Shown here piece after piece: positions 30,762 through 43,685 of a DNA stretch of 64,000 nucleotides. The number at the start of each line of letters is the position of its first letter. Position 1 is the stretch's first letter. The position numbers and the translations under genes were made by a program. The notes beneath the pieces are model-generated. The model ran no database searches, was not told where the DNA came from, and saw only the letters and a list, made by a program, of their open reading frames with translations. Source of the DNA: Lycorma delicatula (taxonomy: Eukaryota > Arthropoda > Insecta > Hemiptera > Fulgoridae); assembly GCF_047948215.1 (NCBI RefSeq), contig NC_134463.1:52883201-52947200 (forward strand). Reading direction: 5' to 3'.

Positions 30762-30930
30762 ATCTCCGTGGCGCAGTAGTCGCGTCTCAACCTTTCATCC
30801 GGAGGTCCCGGGTACGAATCCCAGTATGGCACGACATTTTTCATACGCTACAAATTTAATTTTTCATATGCCCACGCACAAGCTTATTTGTAAGCATCTA
30901 TTGTGAATTAATTCACCAGTCAAAAAAAAA
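30762..30930 (+). mobile_element. tRNA-derived SINE, family 1, tail type B
   Basis: Head: CCGTGGCGCAGTAGTCGCGT (A box), GGAGGTCCCGGGTACGAATC (B box). Tail: CATACGCTACAAATTT, CAAGCTTATTTGTAAGC and GTGAATTAATTCACCAGTC before an A run. The head is shared with tail-type-A copies; the tail is shared only with 40625-40800 and 56694-56850. Confidence 0.8.
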
Positions 30931-31475
30931 AATTTAAATGATACCATTAACATTTTGACTTTTGATCTCAACGCCAACAATTCCATTTTGATATTGATTT
31001 ATTTGTAAATATACTTAAATCTCCTTATTATAAAGTTCCTCTAAAAGTCAGACTTTTTACAAAAAAATTCTTTTAGATAATCAAATTTGTTTATTTTTTG
31101 TATTTAGTATTTCTTCATTTTGAAATCGAGAACTTTTTATTCGCTGAAGTAAATGACAGTAAAAATTTAACATTTTATAAATTTCAGCTATGTATTACAT
31201 TCGGAAATGTACACTAATAGAAATAAAATATGTATATCATTCGTTTTATAAAACTATTTATATAAAGGTACGGAACAGTTTTACTGTTTAAAAAAAAAAA
31301 CAATTATTCTCAAAATAAGAATTTCAAAATGACAGTTAGTTTTTGGTTTCCTAAATCATTTTTTTTAAATACTTTTTTTTTTATTTATAGTCGCATCAAC
31401 AATTATAGTCATTAGCAACTTATCAGTGTAATATAACAGTATCGGTAAATTTGTAGTGTTAAACAAACTCAGATT
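30931..31475. other. AT-rich stretch, nothing recognised
   Basis: No gene, repeat family or RNA recognised. Confidence 0.45.
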
Positions 31476-31479
31476 TACT

Positions 31480-31665
31480 ACTCCTGAGACGGGTGGTTAA
31501 TTGAAACCCAACCACCAAAGAACACCGGTATCCACGATCTAGTATTCATTTCCGAATAAAAGTAAACTACATTTATTAGAATTTGAACCTGAGAACATCG
31601 ACTTCGAAATCAGCTGATTTACGAAGACGAGTTTACCAGTAGACAAACTCGGTGAGTCACTCTTA
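31480..31665 (-). mobile_element. tRNA-derived SINE, family 2 (minus copy)
   Basis: Reverse reading shows A-box-like sequence, the palindrome AAATCAGCTGATTT (31607-31620), a B-box remnant GTTCAAATTC and the CCGGTGTTCTTTGGTGGTTG body. The A-box region is decayed. Confidence 0.7.
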
Positions 31666-33049
31666 AAATTTTGATTTCTTATTTAAATATGTTTAACTCA
31701 ATCCAAAAACTATTTCAAAACAAAATTAGTGCTACTTGGAAAATTCAGAAAAAATTGTTTTAAATAGGTCAAAATCTGTTTGACTATTTTTATGAAAACA
31801 AAAATTTCTATCAGATCTTTCTATTGGATAATTGTGAAACAATTATTATTGTTATTTGATAAATTAAAATTTAAAATATTTCTATGCATTTATTTACTTT
31901 TCTAACTTGTTACTGTCTTTTAAAAAGTATTTCAAAAAAAAATTAACTTTACATAACAACTGCACAGTTATTTTCGAGTAGGAAACATTACTTATAAGAA
32001 GAGATTTTGTTGTGATTCCAATGCTTTAAATTCAATGTAAATATACAACTTCAATCCGGGTTATTTTATTGACAGTATACGTACTTAAAGAAGATAAAAA
32101 AAATAATAATAAAGATTATAATAAATCTTCTGAGATTAATATGCAATAAAAGTTGTTTGATATAACATCTAACCATGTAATAAGTCATAAAAACAATTTT
32201 TTTTTGAATTAAAAGATTTCCTTTTACGGATTATAAATAATGATTTTTAATCACCACAAACGAAATACAGCTGATATTTTTTGCATATCTTTTTTTAATG
32301 TTTATTTAAATATGTTTCAATTAAGACTTTAATTGTCACTTCGTTGTGTATTGATTTTATTTATTTATTACCTTAACACAGTTACATCATAATTTCTATC
32401 TTTTTTATATCGTGATTTAATCACTTTGAAGATATTTGCTGGAATAGTTCAATTTTTTCTTTAATCTATTACACTTACCATTCCTGACTTGATTTTGATT
32501 TACAATTTATAATTATTTGCATATCTTAATAAAAACTGTACTTATTTATTCCTTTAGCATGTTTGCCAGAATCATTATTTTTTTTTTTCAAACTTATTTT
32601 ATTAAAAAGAAACTCTGGTTTAATTGGCAAAACATATTTCTATTATTATAGTATCCTGTTGCTTAAGCTTTGAATAATAACTAAAGGAATTTTAGGTTTT
32701 TGGTTTAACCATGTTTTGGACTGTTAGCTTATTTACGGAAATATATTTGTTTATATTTAATTATTAAATAAATCTTAAATTTAAAAAGTTATAAATTTAA
32801 AAATAATATAATAAATAAAAATAAAATAATAAATTAAAAAAGTTATAAATTTAAAATTTATAAGTGTAAAATTTAAATGGACAAAATATTATTTAAAGTA
32901 AGAAGTAGATTCAACGTTTAAAAAATTTTAAAAATACTATATGTATATTTTTATTAATTCTTACATCATATAATGTACAATTAAAAATGCATATTAATTA
33001 AAATTTGAACTGTTTTATATGATTTTATATAATTATAATTATAATTTTT
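31666..33049. other. AT-rich stretch, nothing recognised
   Basis: Long AT-rich interval; short A/T tandem patterns at 32780-32880 only. Confidence 0.45.
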
Positions 33050-33465
33050 AAGAGGTGGGGGTTGGTTTTAAAAAAAAAAACACTTTTTGGATTACTTATA
33101 CATGCAATGTAGATAACAAATTTTCCAAAGTAAAGTTTTTTCTGATGTGCCATTGAAGAAAATTGAAATTATTTTTTTCGCGTAAACCCTCCACTCCATG
33201 AATGAATTTTTAAAATATTAATATGATCAATGATATAGATATATTTGAGCCAAATTTTAACAGTCGGTTTGGTCAATCCTGAGATGTAACACCAAAAGCA
33301 GTCCAACACAGAGACACACATGTACGTAGATACTTATGTCTTTTTTTTATCTTAATGAACTAGGTGGACCCTATACTGTAAGGATTTGTAAAAAAATACC
33401 GATTTTTGACACGATGATCACGCTTTCCTCTTTAATAATCGACGGGGAAATAAAATGGTGTAGAC
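33050..33465 (+). repeat. Dispersed repeat C, second plus copy
   Basis: Collinear with 23600-24010 from CTTTTTGGATTACTTATACA through AATATTAATATGATCAATGA and GTCAATCCTGAGATGTAAC to GACGGGGAAATAAAA. Confidence 0.6.
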
Positions 33466-33474
33466 CTTTCTTTC

Positions 33475-33755
33475 TTTTTCCTGTTTAGCCTCCGGTAATT
33501 ACCGTTCAGATAATACTTCAGAGGATGATATGTATGAGTGTAAATGAAGTATAAGTCTCAGTTTGACCATTCCTGAGGTGTGTGATTAATTGAAACCCAA
33601 CCACCAAAGAACACCGGTATCCACGATCTAGTATTCAAATCCATATAAAATAACTGTCTTTACTAGGACTTGAATGCTGGAACTCTCGACTTCCAAATCA
33701 GTTGATTCGGGGAGACGCATTCACCACTAGATTAATCCGGTCGGTCAGACCTAAC
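33475..33755 (-). mobile_element. tRNA-derived SINE, family 2 (minus copy), full length
   Basis: Reverse reading covers the whole family consensus, from a CTAGTGGTGAATGCG A box and CCGAATCAACTGATTTGG (two changes from the perfect palindrome) to CCGGAGGCTAAACAGG. It adds a downstream part (ATACTTCATTTACACTCATA, TCCTCTGAAGTATTATC) missing from the copy at 19905. Confidence 0.75.
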
Positions 33756-34309
33756 TTTTTTTTTATCAAAATGAAATGTTTATTAATGTTATTCTAAGCA
33801 TATAATAAGACTTAACAACCACGTGAACAACCTAGCTGCTAACTTCCTAGAGAGAGGGGATGATAAGATGGTTACAGCAGTTTCATGTATTGAATCTCAG
33901 AACCTAACAGTGATACTCAGGACGAGGCCTCTCTTCTTAAGTTTTGCGTCATCAAAGTATTTATGTTCATGTTTGTGATCATTTACGTTTCTAATGTTAT
34001 TTGTTCCTGTGTTACTATTTTTCATTTTATGTTGTGGTAATGGTATTACTGGTCATTATTATGATTTGTAATTTTTTACTGGTTGAATTTTAACAATGCT
34101 TATGCTATCTTTGATTTACTGTTGATGTTTAGGATCTAATTAACGTGTGTTAAGGATAACTCCTTTTTAACTTAAAAATTCTTAGAGTATTTACTTATGG
34201 TTTCCAATCTACGAAACCAATTGTAAATATATTTTGAAATAAAATAAAATCATGTTATTTTTATTGTAATATATTTTGTGTAATTTAAATTTTTAATTAA
34301 ATTATTTTT
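33756..34309. other. AT-rich stretch, nothing recognised
   Basis: No gene or repeat family recognised; slightly more balanced composition at 33800-33970. Confidence 0.4.
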
Positions 34310-35310
34310 CTTACTTCCTTGTACGAAGTAAAGAAAATATTGTGATCGTGGAAAATTTCGGTTTTCAGAAATATTCATTTTGACCATCCTTGAATCCATT
34401 TTGACTAGTTTCGGCTTGACATCTGTACGTACGTATGTACGTATCTCGCACAACTCAAAAACGATTAGCCGTAGGATGTTGAAATGCTGGACTTAGGACT
34501 GTTGTAACATCTAGTTGTGCACTTTCCCTTTTGATTGCAATCGACTGAACCAAAAGTTTCCAAAAAGCCGAAAATCCAAAAAAATTGAATTATGGACTTT
34601 TTCTTATTTGAAGTAATAAGCCCTCGTTGAGAGTTTTTCAATGATATATCAAAAGTGGTAATTACTTTCATTGATTTCAGAGTTATAGCCAAACCCACCG
34701 GTTTAGTCTAGTGGTGAACGCTTCTTCGCAAATCAGCTGATTTGGAAGTTGAAAGATCCAGCATTCAAGGTCTAGTTAAGACACTTATTTTTATATGGAT
34801 TTGAATACTAGATCGTGGATATCGTTGTTCTTTGGTGGTTGAATTTCAATTAACCACATATCTCAGGAATGGCCGAACTGAGAATGTACAAGCTTACACT
34901 TCATTTATACATATCATCCTCATTCATCTTCTGATGTAATACCTGAACGGTAATTCCCGGAGGCTAAACAGGAAAAAGAAAAAAAAAGAGTTATAGCCAA
35001 ATAAAATTTTAATTAACGAAATATTTGGATTTTACAAGGTAAAACACATCGGTTAGGATCCGACTTTATTAATTTTTTTTTTACCTTTTTTTTTAATCTA
35101 AATATACTTTTTTTTAATAATTATTAACCCATGATTGCAAAAAAAAATACAATAAATAATTATTGAATAATAACAATAAAAAATATGAAAAAAAATCAAA
35201 TAAGTTATTAGTGAAATAAAATTTTATATACGTTTAAAAATGTGTATATGTAATTTAATAAGGTTCGAGGACGTTACATGGTGTCAACATCAGATTTTTA
35301 AAATTCATAT
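34310..35310 (+). mobile_element. ACTTCCTTGTAC-family transposon carrying a SINE insertion
   Basis: Starts TTACTTCCTTGTACGAAGTA (34311) and follows the family order through CGATTAGCCGTAGGATGTTG to CAGAGTTATAGCCAAA at 34693, where a family-2 SINE intervenes. It resumes at 34987 and ends near 35290. The interruption shows the transposon copy predates the SINE. Confidence 0.75.
34694..34986 (+). mobile_element. tRNA-derived SINE, family 2, with perfect TSD
   Basis: AGAGTTATAGCCAAA at 34679-34693 recurs exactly at 34987-35001 (15-bp TSD). Body: TTTAGTCTAGTGGTGAACGC, palindrome CAAATCAGCTGATTTG (34729-34744), the GTTCTTTGGTGGTTGAATTT core and CCCGGAGGCTAAACAGG with an A-rich tail. Confidence 0.9.
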
Positions 35311-36235
35311 TAATTATTTTTTGAGAAAATCTGTTCACGTAAAAATACTATTATTAAATATTTTATTAGCTAAGAACGATAATTTTGTAAAAGATTTATG
35401 TTAAAAACTATTATTAATATTAGTATTTATTTTTTTTTTTTACAATGTAAGAAATAATATCCTAAAATAAAAAGTTTAAAAGAATTTATTTTTTCTTTTT
35501 TCCCTTCTCTTGAAATGTATATTTCATATTAAATATTCTATGCACATATTATTAATAAAATCAAACTTTATAAATTATAATTTAAAGAAAATTGTACTTT
35601 GTTTTCTATTACATATTCGTTTGAAGTTATTAGAAAGAATTTTTTTTAATAAGATTTAACGTTTATGTAAAAATCTTAAAATATATAGAAATATTAAATT
35701 TCATATTCTAATACCATCAAAAACTAGTAATAATAAACTATGATCGTTAAAATGTTAAAAAAAAGTTGTTTTACTGTGCCGTCCGGACAGCTGTATAAGA
35801 TTCAGATTTTTGTTTTTTTTTTACTTTAATAAAAAATAAAAGTAATTTACGTTGAGATGTAATGTCTTTTGAAAAGAATAATATATATTACCTTTATTAA
35901 ATTTGATTGGCCTTTTTGAGGACTATTATTTATTTAATTTTAATATTACTTTTTGAAAAATATTTTAGAGTTCGGATTTTTTAAATTTATCTTTAATTGA
36001 CATGTTTATCATAAAACCTACAAGTTGAAAATTACAAATTGATTTATGACAAAAATTTATTTTTAAATGTTGTTTTTTTGGTAATTATTAAAAATTAACT
36101 GTTTACAAGCTATAACTTGAAAATCCGTACAGAAAAGTGGTTATATTAATAACACGTAAAAATCGTGTAAAGTAACATCAAATCGACACAAATTTATAAG
36201 CTTGTAACTTGTTTCTATTATGTTAATTTTCTCAC
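35311..36235. other. AT-rich stretch, nothing recognised
   Basis: No gene, repeat family or RNA recognised. Confidence 0.45.
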
Positions 36236-36650
36236 TACTTTAATTTTTTTTTCTCAGCGAATATAGTTAGAACAGCGATTATAGGGCATGATGATGTCAA
36301 AAATGGGGTATCGGGGTTTTTTGTAAATTTTTACGTTTTAGATCCAACTAATTCATCTAGATTCTAAATTAAAAAACTATTGAATGTATACATGCATGCG
36401 AGTACGTATGTGTATATATGTGTGTATCACACTGTTTTTGGCCTTATACCTCAGAAATGTTAAACCGATTTTCTTCAGATTTCCCTTAAATATTACTATA
36501 TGAGTATATTGGTATTGAACATATTAATTATTTTTCAAAATTTATTCAAAGATGGGGGGGGTATTGTGGAAATTTCAATTATCGTTTTTTCTTTTCAAAG
36601 AAACTTTAGAAAATTTGTTTCTAGTTTGCGTTTATAAATAATTTTTTTTT
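36236..36650 (-). repeat. Dispersed repeat C, inverted relative
   Basis: Reverse complement resembles 23600-24010 and 33050-33465 (ATATTAAT...TTCAATACCAATATACTC, CTGAGGTATAAGGCC, then CCGATACCCCATTTTTGACA). More diverged than the other two. Confidence 0.5.
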
Positions 36651-37990
36651 TTTTTTTAATTAAATCACCAACTTTTAAATTGAAATATATGTTTTTTTTT
36701 TGGTTTTTTATTCTATCTGCTTCGGTTTAAATATTTTTCAAAGATTTTTTGAAAGTTTGTACTACATCAAGAAATGTCTACAATTTTTTTTATTCTATAA
36801 ACTGGAACAAAATTCAAAAACTTTTTTTGAACATCTTTTTATTATTTTAGCCTTTCTTGATAGGAATGTTAGATTATATAGAAAAAAAACTTACTTAAGC
36901 ACATTTGTTAACATACATAAGAATATTTTTTATTATCATCTATAGAAAACGTTTTATTAAAATTTATTTCCCATTTATAAAAAAAAAATATATTCATTTT
37001 TTGGGGTCGATTCTTAATTTTTATTAATAAAAATCTATTTTTGTATTTTTGCTCACTATTTAAAGGGCTTTAAGTACAATTAAAGTATATTTTCCACCTA
37101 TATTATATTCCAGACCCAAAAGAAAAAATTTTTTATCATTACTTTCAAAAAATGTATACTTTACTTTCTCACTATTTTTAAACAATTCAAATAATTATGT
37201 TTTATTAAGTACAATACAAAGATTGCTTACCAAAAAGGTTATCTAATCGACTTAGTTCATTTTTGTAATTGTTTTTTACAAAAATGAAATTATTTTATTA
37301 TTAAGGGTATGATTACCCTTAATACCCTTAATGTTTGAATTTAAAAATATATTCCCTGAAGCTGAAAAGATTTTCCAATGAAAAAGCTGTACAAGTATGA
37401 CGACCGACGTAGCCGAGAAAGATATGCAATGTTATTTAATTTTACTTGATTATTATCACTTTGTTAATAGAATAATGTTTATTTGTCAAAACTTATATTT
37501 TTTATCAAAATTGTGAGGCAAAAAATTCATTCAGAATTTTATTGACAAATTTTTTTTTTATTTCTGAGATTGGTTCCACCAATACAACTCACTTGAACAT
37601 TTCCCTTTTCAACGCGGAATACTTTTTAAAAAAATATTTATTATTTCTTGTATTAACAATTACCTATAATTATTCTTTTTATTACATTTTCGATAGAATC
37701 TTTTTTCGTTCGTTTTGACTAAAAGACATCAACTTTAATATGAAAGAATGTATTTTTTGCACACCATTCTTCCAGTATCGTTTACAAAAATATTTTATTT
37801 TTGCATTATGTTTCACTTTATAATTTTTTCAATCAGTAGTTTATCATTTTAACGATGAAATTATATAGTTTTTATATCCTGTTAACATCTCTTGGCTGAA
37901 AAAACTTCTTAAACTTAACATATATGAATATTTTTTTTAGAAAAGTATTACCTAAAATTTATTTCCTACCACTAAAAAAAAAATATATAT
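36651..37990. other. AT-rich stretch with a short hairpin
   Basis: ATTAAGGGTA-TGAT-TACCCTTAAT at 37300-37323, directly followed by a tandem TACCCTTAA. The 81-codon frame at 36700 is homopolymer-rich and not credible. Confidence 0.5.
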
Positions 37991-37991
37991 C

Positions 37992-38705
37992 CATTTTACT
38001 TATTTGTACGAAGTAAAGGAAGTATTGTGATCGCGAAATATTTCGGTTTTCAGATTTCAATGGAAATATCTATTTTAACCCTGAATCTATTTCGACTAGT
38101 CTCAGCGTGACATCTGTACGTACGTATCTCGCGTAACTCAAAAACGATTAGCCGTAGGATGTTGAAATTTCGGAATTAAGACTGTTGTAACATCTAGTTG
38201 TGCACCTCCGCTTTTGATTGCAATCGACTGGACCAAAAGTGTTCACCAAAGCCCAAAATCCAAGAAATGTGGATTTTAGACTTTTTCTTAACTCCAGTAA
38301 TTAGCTCTCATTGAGAGCTTATATACTTACTGTTTCAACGATTTTACTTATCATTTTAACGATAGGTACATAAGTAGTACTTATTTTTATCGGTTTCAGA
38401 GTTATAGCAAAATAAAACTTTAATTAATGAAATGTTTGGATCTTACAAGGGAAGGCATATTGGTTTGAATTCGACTTTATTTCCGACGTTTTTTAATTTA
38501 AATATATCGATTTTTTAATAATTATTAACTTCTGATGGTAAAAAAAGTTTTACAGTAAATAATAATTCAATAATAGCAATAAAAAAAAAAAATATGAAAA
38601 AATCAGACGTTATTAGTGAAATAGAATTTTACATACCTTTAAAAATATATATATATATATATATAATTTAATAGGCAAACAAGGAAGTAGTGTGGTGATC
38701 ATGTC
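37992..38705 (+). mobile_element. ACTTCCTTGTAC-family transposon (plus copy)
   Basis: From TTACTTATTTGTACGAAGTA to AAACAAGGAAGTAGTG; full family order including CGATTAGCCGTAGGATGTTG, CATCTAGTTGTGCACCTCCG, a duplicated ACGATTTTACTTATCATTTT-like segment near 38338-38365, and a (TA)n run near 38650. Confidence 0.7.
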
Positions 38706-40620
38706 AGATTTTTTGTTTTCTTTTTGGATCTCATTTATTTTTTATTATTACTACCCGGGAAAATCATTCAATACTTTGACAGTTTGTAAAATGTTTCTTT
38801 TTACATGCATTTGATGAAATTATAGAACTTAACGACTTTTATAGATCTGCTCTTTCCTTTATGTTTTAGTTGTTAACTGTAATAAATGATCAGGGTTTCA
38901 TTTTAAATTAAAGAAAATTAATATCTTGATTTATTATATTCAGTAACAACTTACTAAAGGTACTAACAGAAAGTATTAAAAAGAAATTAATAGTGTTTGT
39001 AAATCACAGTGTTCAACAGTTCTATCAGTTCGACCGGGTGCAAAGTAATAATAATAATTTATTTTATTATTATTTATATTAATAATATTATATTATTATT
39101 ATCATTAATAAATATCTCTATAAATATTTATTATTATTTATAAATAATTATATATATTTTTTGTAAGTACAATTTTTTAAAAGTTGGATTTGTCCAGGAT
39201 GTTTTTTTCTTTATTTGTTGGTTCCCACACTTTCAATTAAGATAACGAAAAAAATCATTAGATGTTAATCAAGTTAATTATTTTGAATTCGCCTAGGTTA
39301 TGAATAATCTGACTGGAGAATTTTGATTATTGTATAAAAAAATCACTATTTTTTTGTGAATATATTTTTTGAGCATCACTATTTTTTACTAGGAACATTT
39401 AAAACATTGTTAGTCACCAATCTTATGTAAATTGGTGGGAAGTATTTTTCTAATACTTCAGTTCAGAGAGATATGCTAATAAAGTCACAATGAAGTTTTT
39501 ATAAAATCTTTCTTAGTATTTTTTAAAGAAAAATCAAGATGTTAATTAATTTTTACCACTTTTTTCTTTTCATAAAACAAGCTTTTTTATTAAAACAAGA
39601 AAAAGAGAAAAAAAATTAGTTCTCACAAAAAAAAACACTGAATCCTTTACTTTAAAATATTAGAAATTGTACTTGAATAAATCCGGCTTTTATTAAACTT
39701 TATTACTTTTGTTATATTTTCCATGTGTGTTTTTAACTCGTTCGTGTTAAAATGCATTCTAAGAGAAGAAAATATTACAAAAAATATAATAAATTTCACC
39801 TAGAAAAAAATACGAGCTCACAAACATGAATGACATAAATTACTTTCAGTGTGTAAATTGATTTAATATTACACTTACGTATACATATCTTTATTTTTTT
39901 TAGTTATTTATCGAGCTCATATATATATATATACATGTAAAAGTATATTTTCTGACTATATTATGGTGATTTCTACCTCCAGCTATATTTGTCACACCCT
40001 AGACACTTAGATACACATTTTTTGTTTGCTTGTGAATTTACTCTCCAGTGAGAGTTAAAAGTAGAAAAAAAGAAGAGAAGAAACCCGGGAAAGGAATGTT
40101 ATAAAACATTTAGAAAGTAATAAAAATAGAGCAAAAAATATTTATTTCGCACTGGAGACATGTTAACATTAAATTTTAATGTTTTTTATTCTATAATTTC
40201 ATTGTATGCTGATTTTTATGTAAAAATGTACCTCTGTAATATAAAAATAATATACTATAAATTTATATATAACTTAGAATTACAAGGTTGATAGATATTA
40301 ATGATAAATTATTTTTATTTTATAATTTAAAGCAAATTTTTTTTTTTAAATTTTCGATAGCATTTATGAGAGAAATTTTGTTTAAATATTCTTTTCTTAG
40401 AGTTAAAAATTATTACACACTAAACCAAATAAAACTATCGTCAATTTTTATCGGAACTTTTTATGAAATCTCAAATGGGGATTCCTTTCCCCTAAACCTT
40501 GTGGGAATAGTATTTCGTGATTTATATATAGTGAATATTCGTAAAAAAATGTCAAGTGACAAGAATAAAAGAAAATAAACTTTTTTTTTCTTTTATCTAT
40601 ATTTTTTTTTTTTGTATTTA
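38706..40620. other. AT-rich stretch, nothing recognised
   Basis: (ATT)n-type sequence at 39045-39150 and (TA)n at about 39920-39940. The 96-codon frame at 40288 is AT-driven. No supported gene. Confidence 0.45.
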
Positions 40621-40624
40621 AACT

Positions 40625-40800
40625 TTATTTTTTGGATTGATGAATTAGTTCACCACAGAAACTTACAAAGAAGTTTTTACTTCTGATTGTGAAAATGTAA
40701 ATTTCTAACGTATGAAAAATGACTGAGATTCGAACCTGGGACCTTGGGAGGAAAGGCCGATACGCTACCACTTCGCCTCAGAAATCGGCATATGACATTT
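40625..40800 (-). mobile_element. tRNA-derived SINE, family 1, tail type B (minus copy)
   Basis: Reverse reading: GAAGTGGTAGCGTATCGGCC, CCAAGGTCCCAGGTTCGAAT (B box), then ATACGTTAGAAATTT and GTGAACTAATTCATCAATCC before an A-rich end. Confidence 0.7.
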
Positions 40801-40811
40801 ATATACATTTA

Positions 40812-41305
40812 TTTTTTTTTATTCCTATGTTCATTTCCATTTGTTCAACTAGTGAACAATAAGCAACCTCCTTTTTCCCCGGCCGTATGAGATGAGGGTG
40901 ATATGTGTAACATGTAAATAAGGTGTAGTCTACAGACTTAGCCGACCATTCCGGAGATGTCTTCTTAATTGAACCCTAACAACTAAAGTATACTGTTACC
41001 CACTGTCTAGTATTCAAATCCGTATAAAAGTAACTAAGTTTTTCTATGCCTCCATGGTGCAAGTGGTAGCGTCTCGCCCTCTCATCCGAAGGCCCCGAAT
41101 TCGAATCGCGGTCAGGCATGGCATTTTCACACATGCTACAAATCCATTCATCTCATGAAGCAATACCTAATGATGGTTCCGGAGGTCAAACAGAAAAAAA
41201 AGTTTTTCTAGGATTGATTTAAACTTTTTCGAATTTTTCGGTAATTTCAGCTGTTAAAAAAGAATTTGTGATGACGAGTTTACCACTGGATAAGAACGGT
41301 GGGCT
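40812..41305 (-). mobile_element. SINE family 2 (minus) split by SINE family 1 (plus)
   Basis: The family-2 body (reverse of 40812-41035) continues after 41205 as TTTCAGCTGTTAAAA...ACGAGTTTACCACTGGAT. Between lies a plus-strand family-1 copy with tail type A, about 41049-41199 (CTCCATGGTGCAAGTGGTAG, B-box region GAATTCGAATCGC, CAATACCTAATGATGGTTCC, A run). Flanks AAG(T)nCTA at about 41036-41048 and 41200-41210 form a TSD differing in T-run length. Age order: family-2 copy first. Confidence 0.75.
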
Positions 41306-42090
41306 ATATACACTGATCTCTATATAACTAGATAGAGAATCCCATGTATTGGAATTGGTAAAATTTGAAGCATAAATTAGCGCCTCCAAATGAGTGGCTA
41401 GACCTAAATAAAATGACGGCGCATGCGCAGAGGGAAGTGTAAGAGTAGGGATAAAAGGGCTTTAGTAAAATAAAAATTCCTACCATCGCGATTATAGTTG
41501 CGCAAGCATACAATGATTTTATTTAGTTTCCAGCCCCTCATTCTGGGGCGCTGGAGTATGCTTCAATATTGAACACTTAATTGTATTTTACACCATAAGG
41601 ATCCTCTATTCACTTACATAGATATCAGTGACTATACATTCATGAGTTTTTTTTTAGAATTTTGACTGAGGCTTCCGCGTAATATAATGGCATTAAAATA
41701 ACAAATTTATTAATAATTACATAATGAAATAATGATTATAAATTACCGGGTAATACTGTACTTTAAAAATGGGCAGTAGTGGAAAGTTTTATAGAGTAGT
41801 TGGTAAAGGAAAGGTTTGCTGGGGGGATCTACAGCTCTGCTTGGATTTCTCTTTATTCCGTATTTGGTGATGTTTTGTTTAATAAATTATGTTTTTATTG
41901 TTGTTTTTGTCCTTTGTTTTGTTTCAATGTTACTGTGTTGTTATTATTCCGTATAATATTTTTATGTTTCATGTTGTGTGTCGAACTCACTTTTACCTTT
42001 TACGAGTAGGTAGTTCAATTCCTTTGTTTAGTTAGGTCCTTTTAGTCTTACTTAAGACTCGGTGAGGTGTATTTTAAGTTCATTAAATAG
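41306..42090. other. Unassigned mixed-composition stretch
   Basis: Less AT-rich than average around 41380-41560, with an imperfect hairpin CCAGCCCC-TCATTCT-GGGGCGCTGG at 41531-41555. No gene recognised. Confidence 0.35.
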
Positions 42091-42262
42091 TAGTACATTG
42101 ATGGGAATGCCAATGTATTCGCATCGGTGGCATTCTGGCTGAGACGGACTGGAATATGTCAAAACCTGAGGTTTCGAAGATGGTCTTCGGTAAAGCCTAT
42201 AAGGGCTTGGAACGGAGGGGGTTGCAGCGGGTTTCTTCCCCTACGGTGGGGGGGGGGGGTTA
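42091..42262 (+). repeat. GC-rich repeat G, plus copy
   Basis: TGATGGGAATGCCAATGTAT, TCGCATCGGTGGCATTCTGG, TCTTCGGTAAAGCCTATAAG and GGGCTTGGAACGGAGG parallel the reverse of 19300-19465. Ends in a run of 13 Gs near 42246. Confidence 0.6.
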
Positions 42263-43685
42263 GGATGTACTTTAAAACTATATATTATCATTTATTCGTT
42301 ATTAAATACATCTCTGGTAAATAAATACATCTCTGATATTAAATAAAATGAACTATCTAAACAAATAAGTTTAATCATATTTATTTTTACGTATTCATAA
42401 TTTTAAGATGTAAAAAGGGACAATTTTTAAATGTGCGGAAATCAAAAAAATTAAAATAGGAAAAAAATATTAAGTCAATGCTAGCTAAGTATTCTCGCAG
42501 TTCCTACCCATAATTTTTACAGCCAAAGGAAAACTCTATAGAAAAATAAATAAAAAAAGCAAAATGGACGCATCTGATGCTGAATATGTGGTTCATATAC
42601 ATATAAAAAAATTATGACAAGTCTGATTATTCACCATTATACCGGCCAAGTATCGATTTGAAAATACTACGGGACCAGCTTCCAACAAATCGAAAAATAA
42701 TCATTAATCTTCCGAGTTGTTTTTGAAAAACTGTTGTACATATACTAAAATGCAAATAATTACATGAAAGAATTGTTCATTATTCATCCAATACTGTCCA
42801 AATGTTGGCTTGATCCCAAAAATAGTTTTTATAAAATTACTTCGGATTATTCTTTATCAAATAATATATATAAAAATCATTAAAATCGCACATTCTCGTA
42901 AAAATTAATGCGTGAACATACATAAATCTGCGTTTCGAATTGAGAACCTCCTTTTTATTGATTAAAACCTTTAGCCCATTTTGTGTGTGTAAAAGCATTA
43001 ATATATTATTTATATTAAATTGTTTTAAATATTATTCTATTGTTAAATAAGTTATACTTTATCTGTTCTTAGAACAATAAATAGTTTTTTTTTAATTTAT
43101 AATTGTTTAATAGAGAAGATATCCTTGATAAAAATAAGGAGTGGTATCCTTTAATTATTTATGTATGTATGGAGTTGTCGTTTATACTCGAGATTTTAAA
43201 GTTAGACTGTACCGTGTAGTAGGTTCATTTTTGGTTTTTTAATTTTTGGTTTTCACATTATTCTAGTACATTTTCATGTGATGCGTTAAAATTTGCTTTT
43301 AACATTTTTGATGCGTTTAGAATTTTTCTGAAGCGTTAAAATTTCTTATTTTTATTACTGCGCATTCTTTATATTTCAATGTTAAGTACGCACTATATGA
43401 GGATGTACCAGATTATTGAAAGAAAATTCACTAGAATTTTAAAAATATTTTAATGTTGCCCTCCTGAATTGTATAATATATGTCTAAAACGTTTAAAAAT
43501 TATTTTGTGTTCTATAGTCTGTTATTCAGTAATAATTTGTTTTTTATTTTTATTTTTTTTAATATTCGAAAAAATTGTTGATTATCTTCTTGTTTAACTG
43601 TCTCCTTTTCTCTATAAGTATTATCTTCTAAACAAGCTATCGGCGTAAACGGAATGATGACCAAGATATTTAAAATGAATACATT
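42263..43685. other. AT-rich stretch, nothing recognised
   Basis: No gene or repeat family recognised. Confidence 0.45.
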
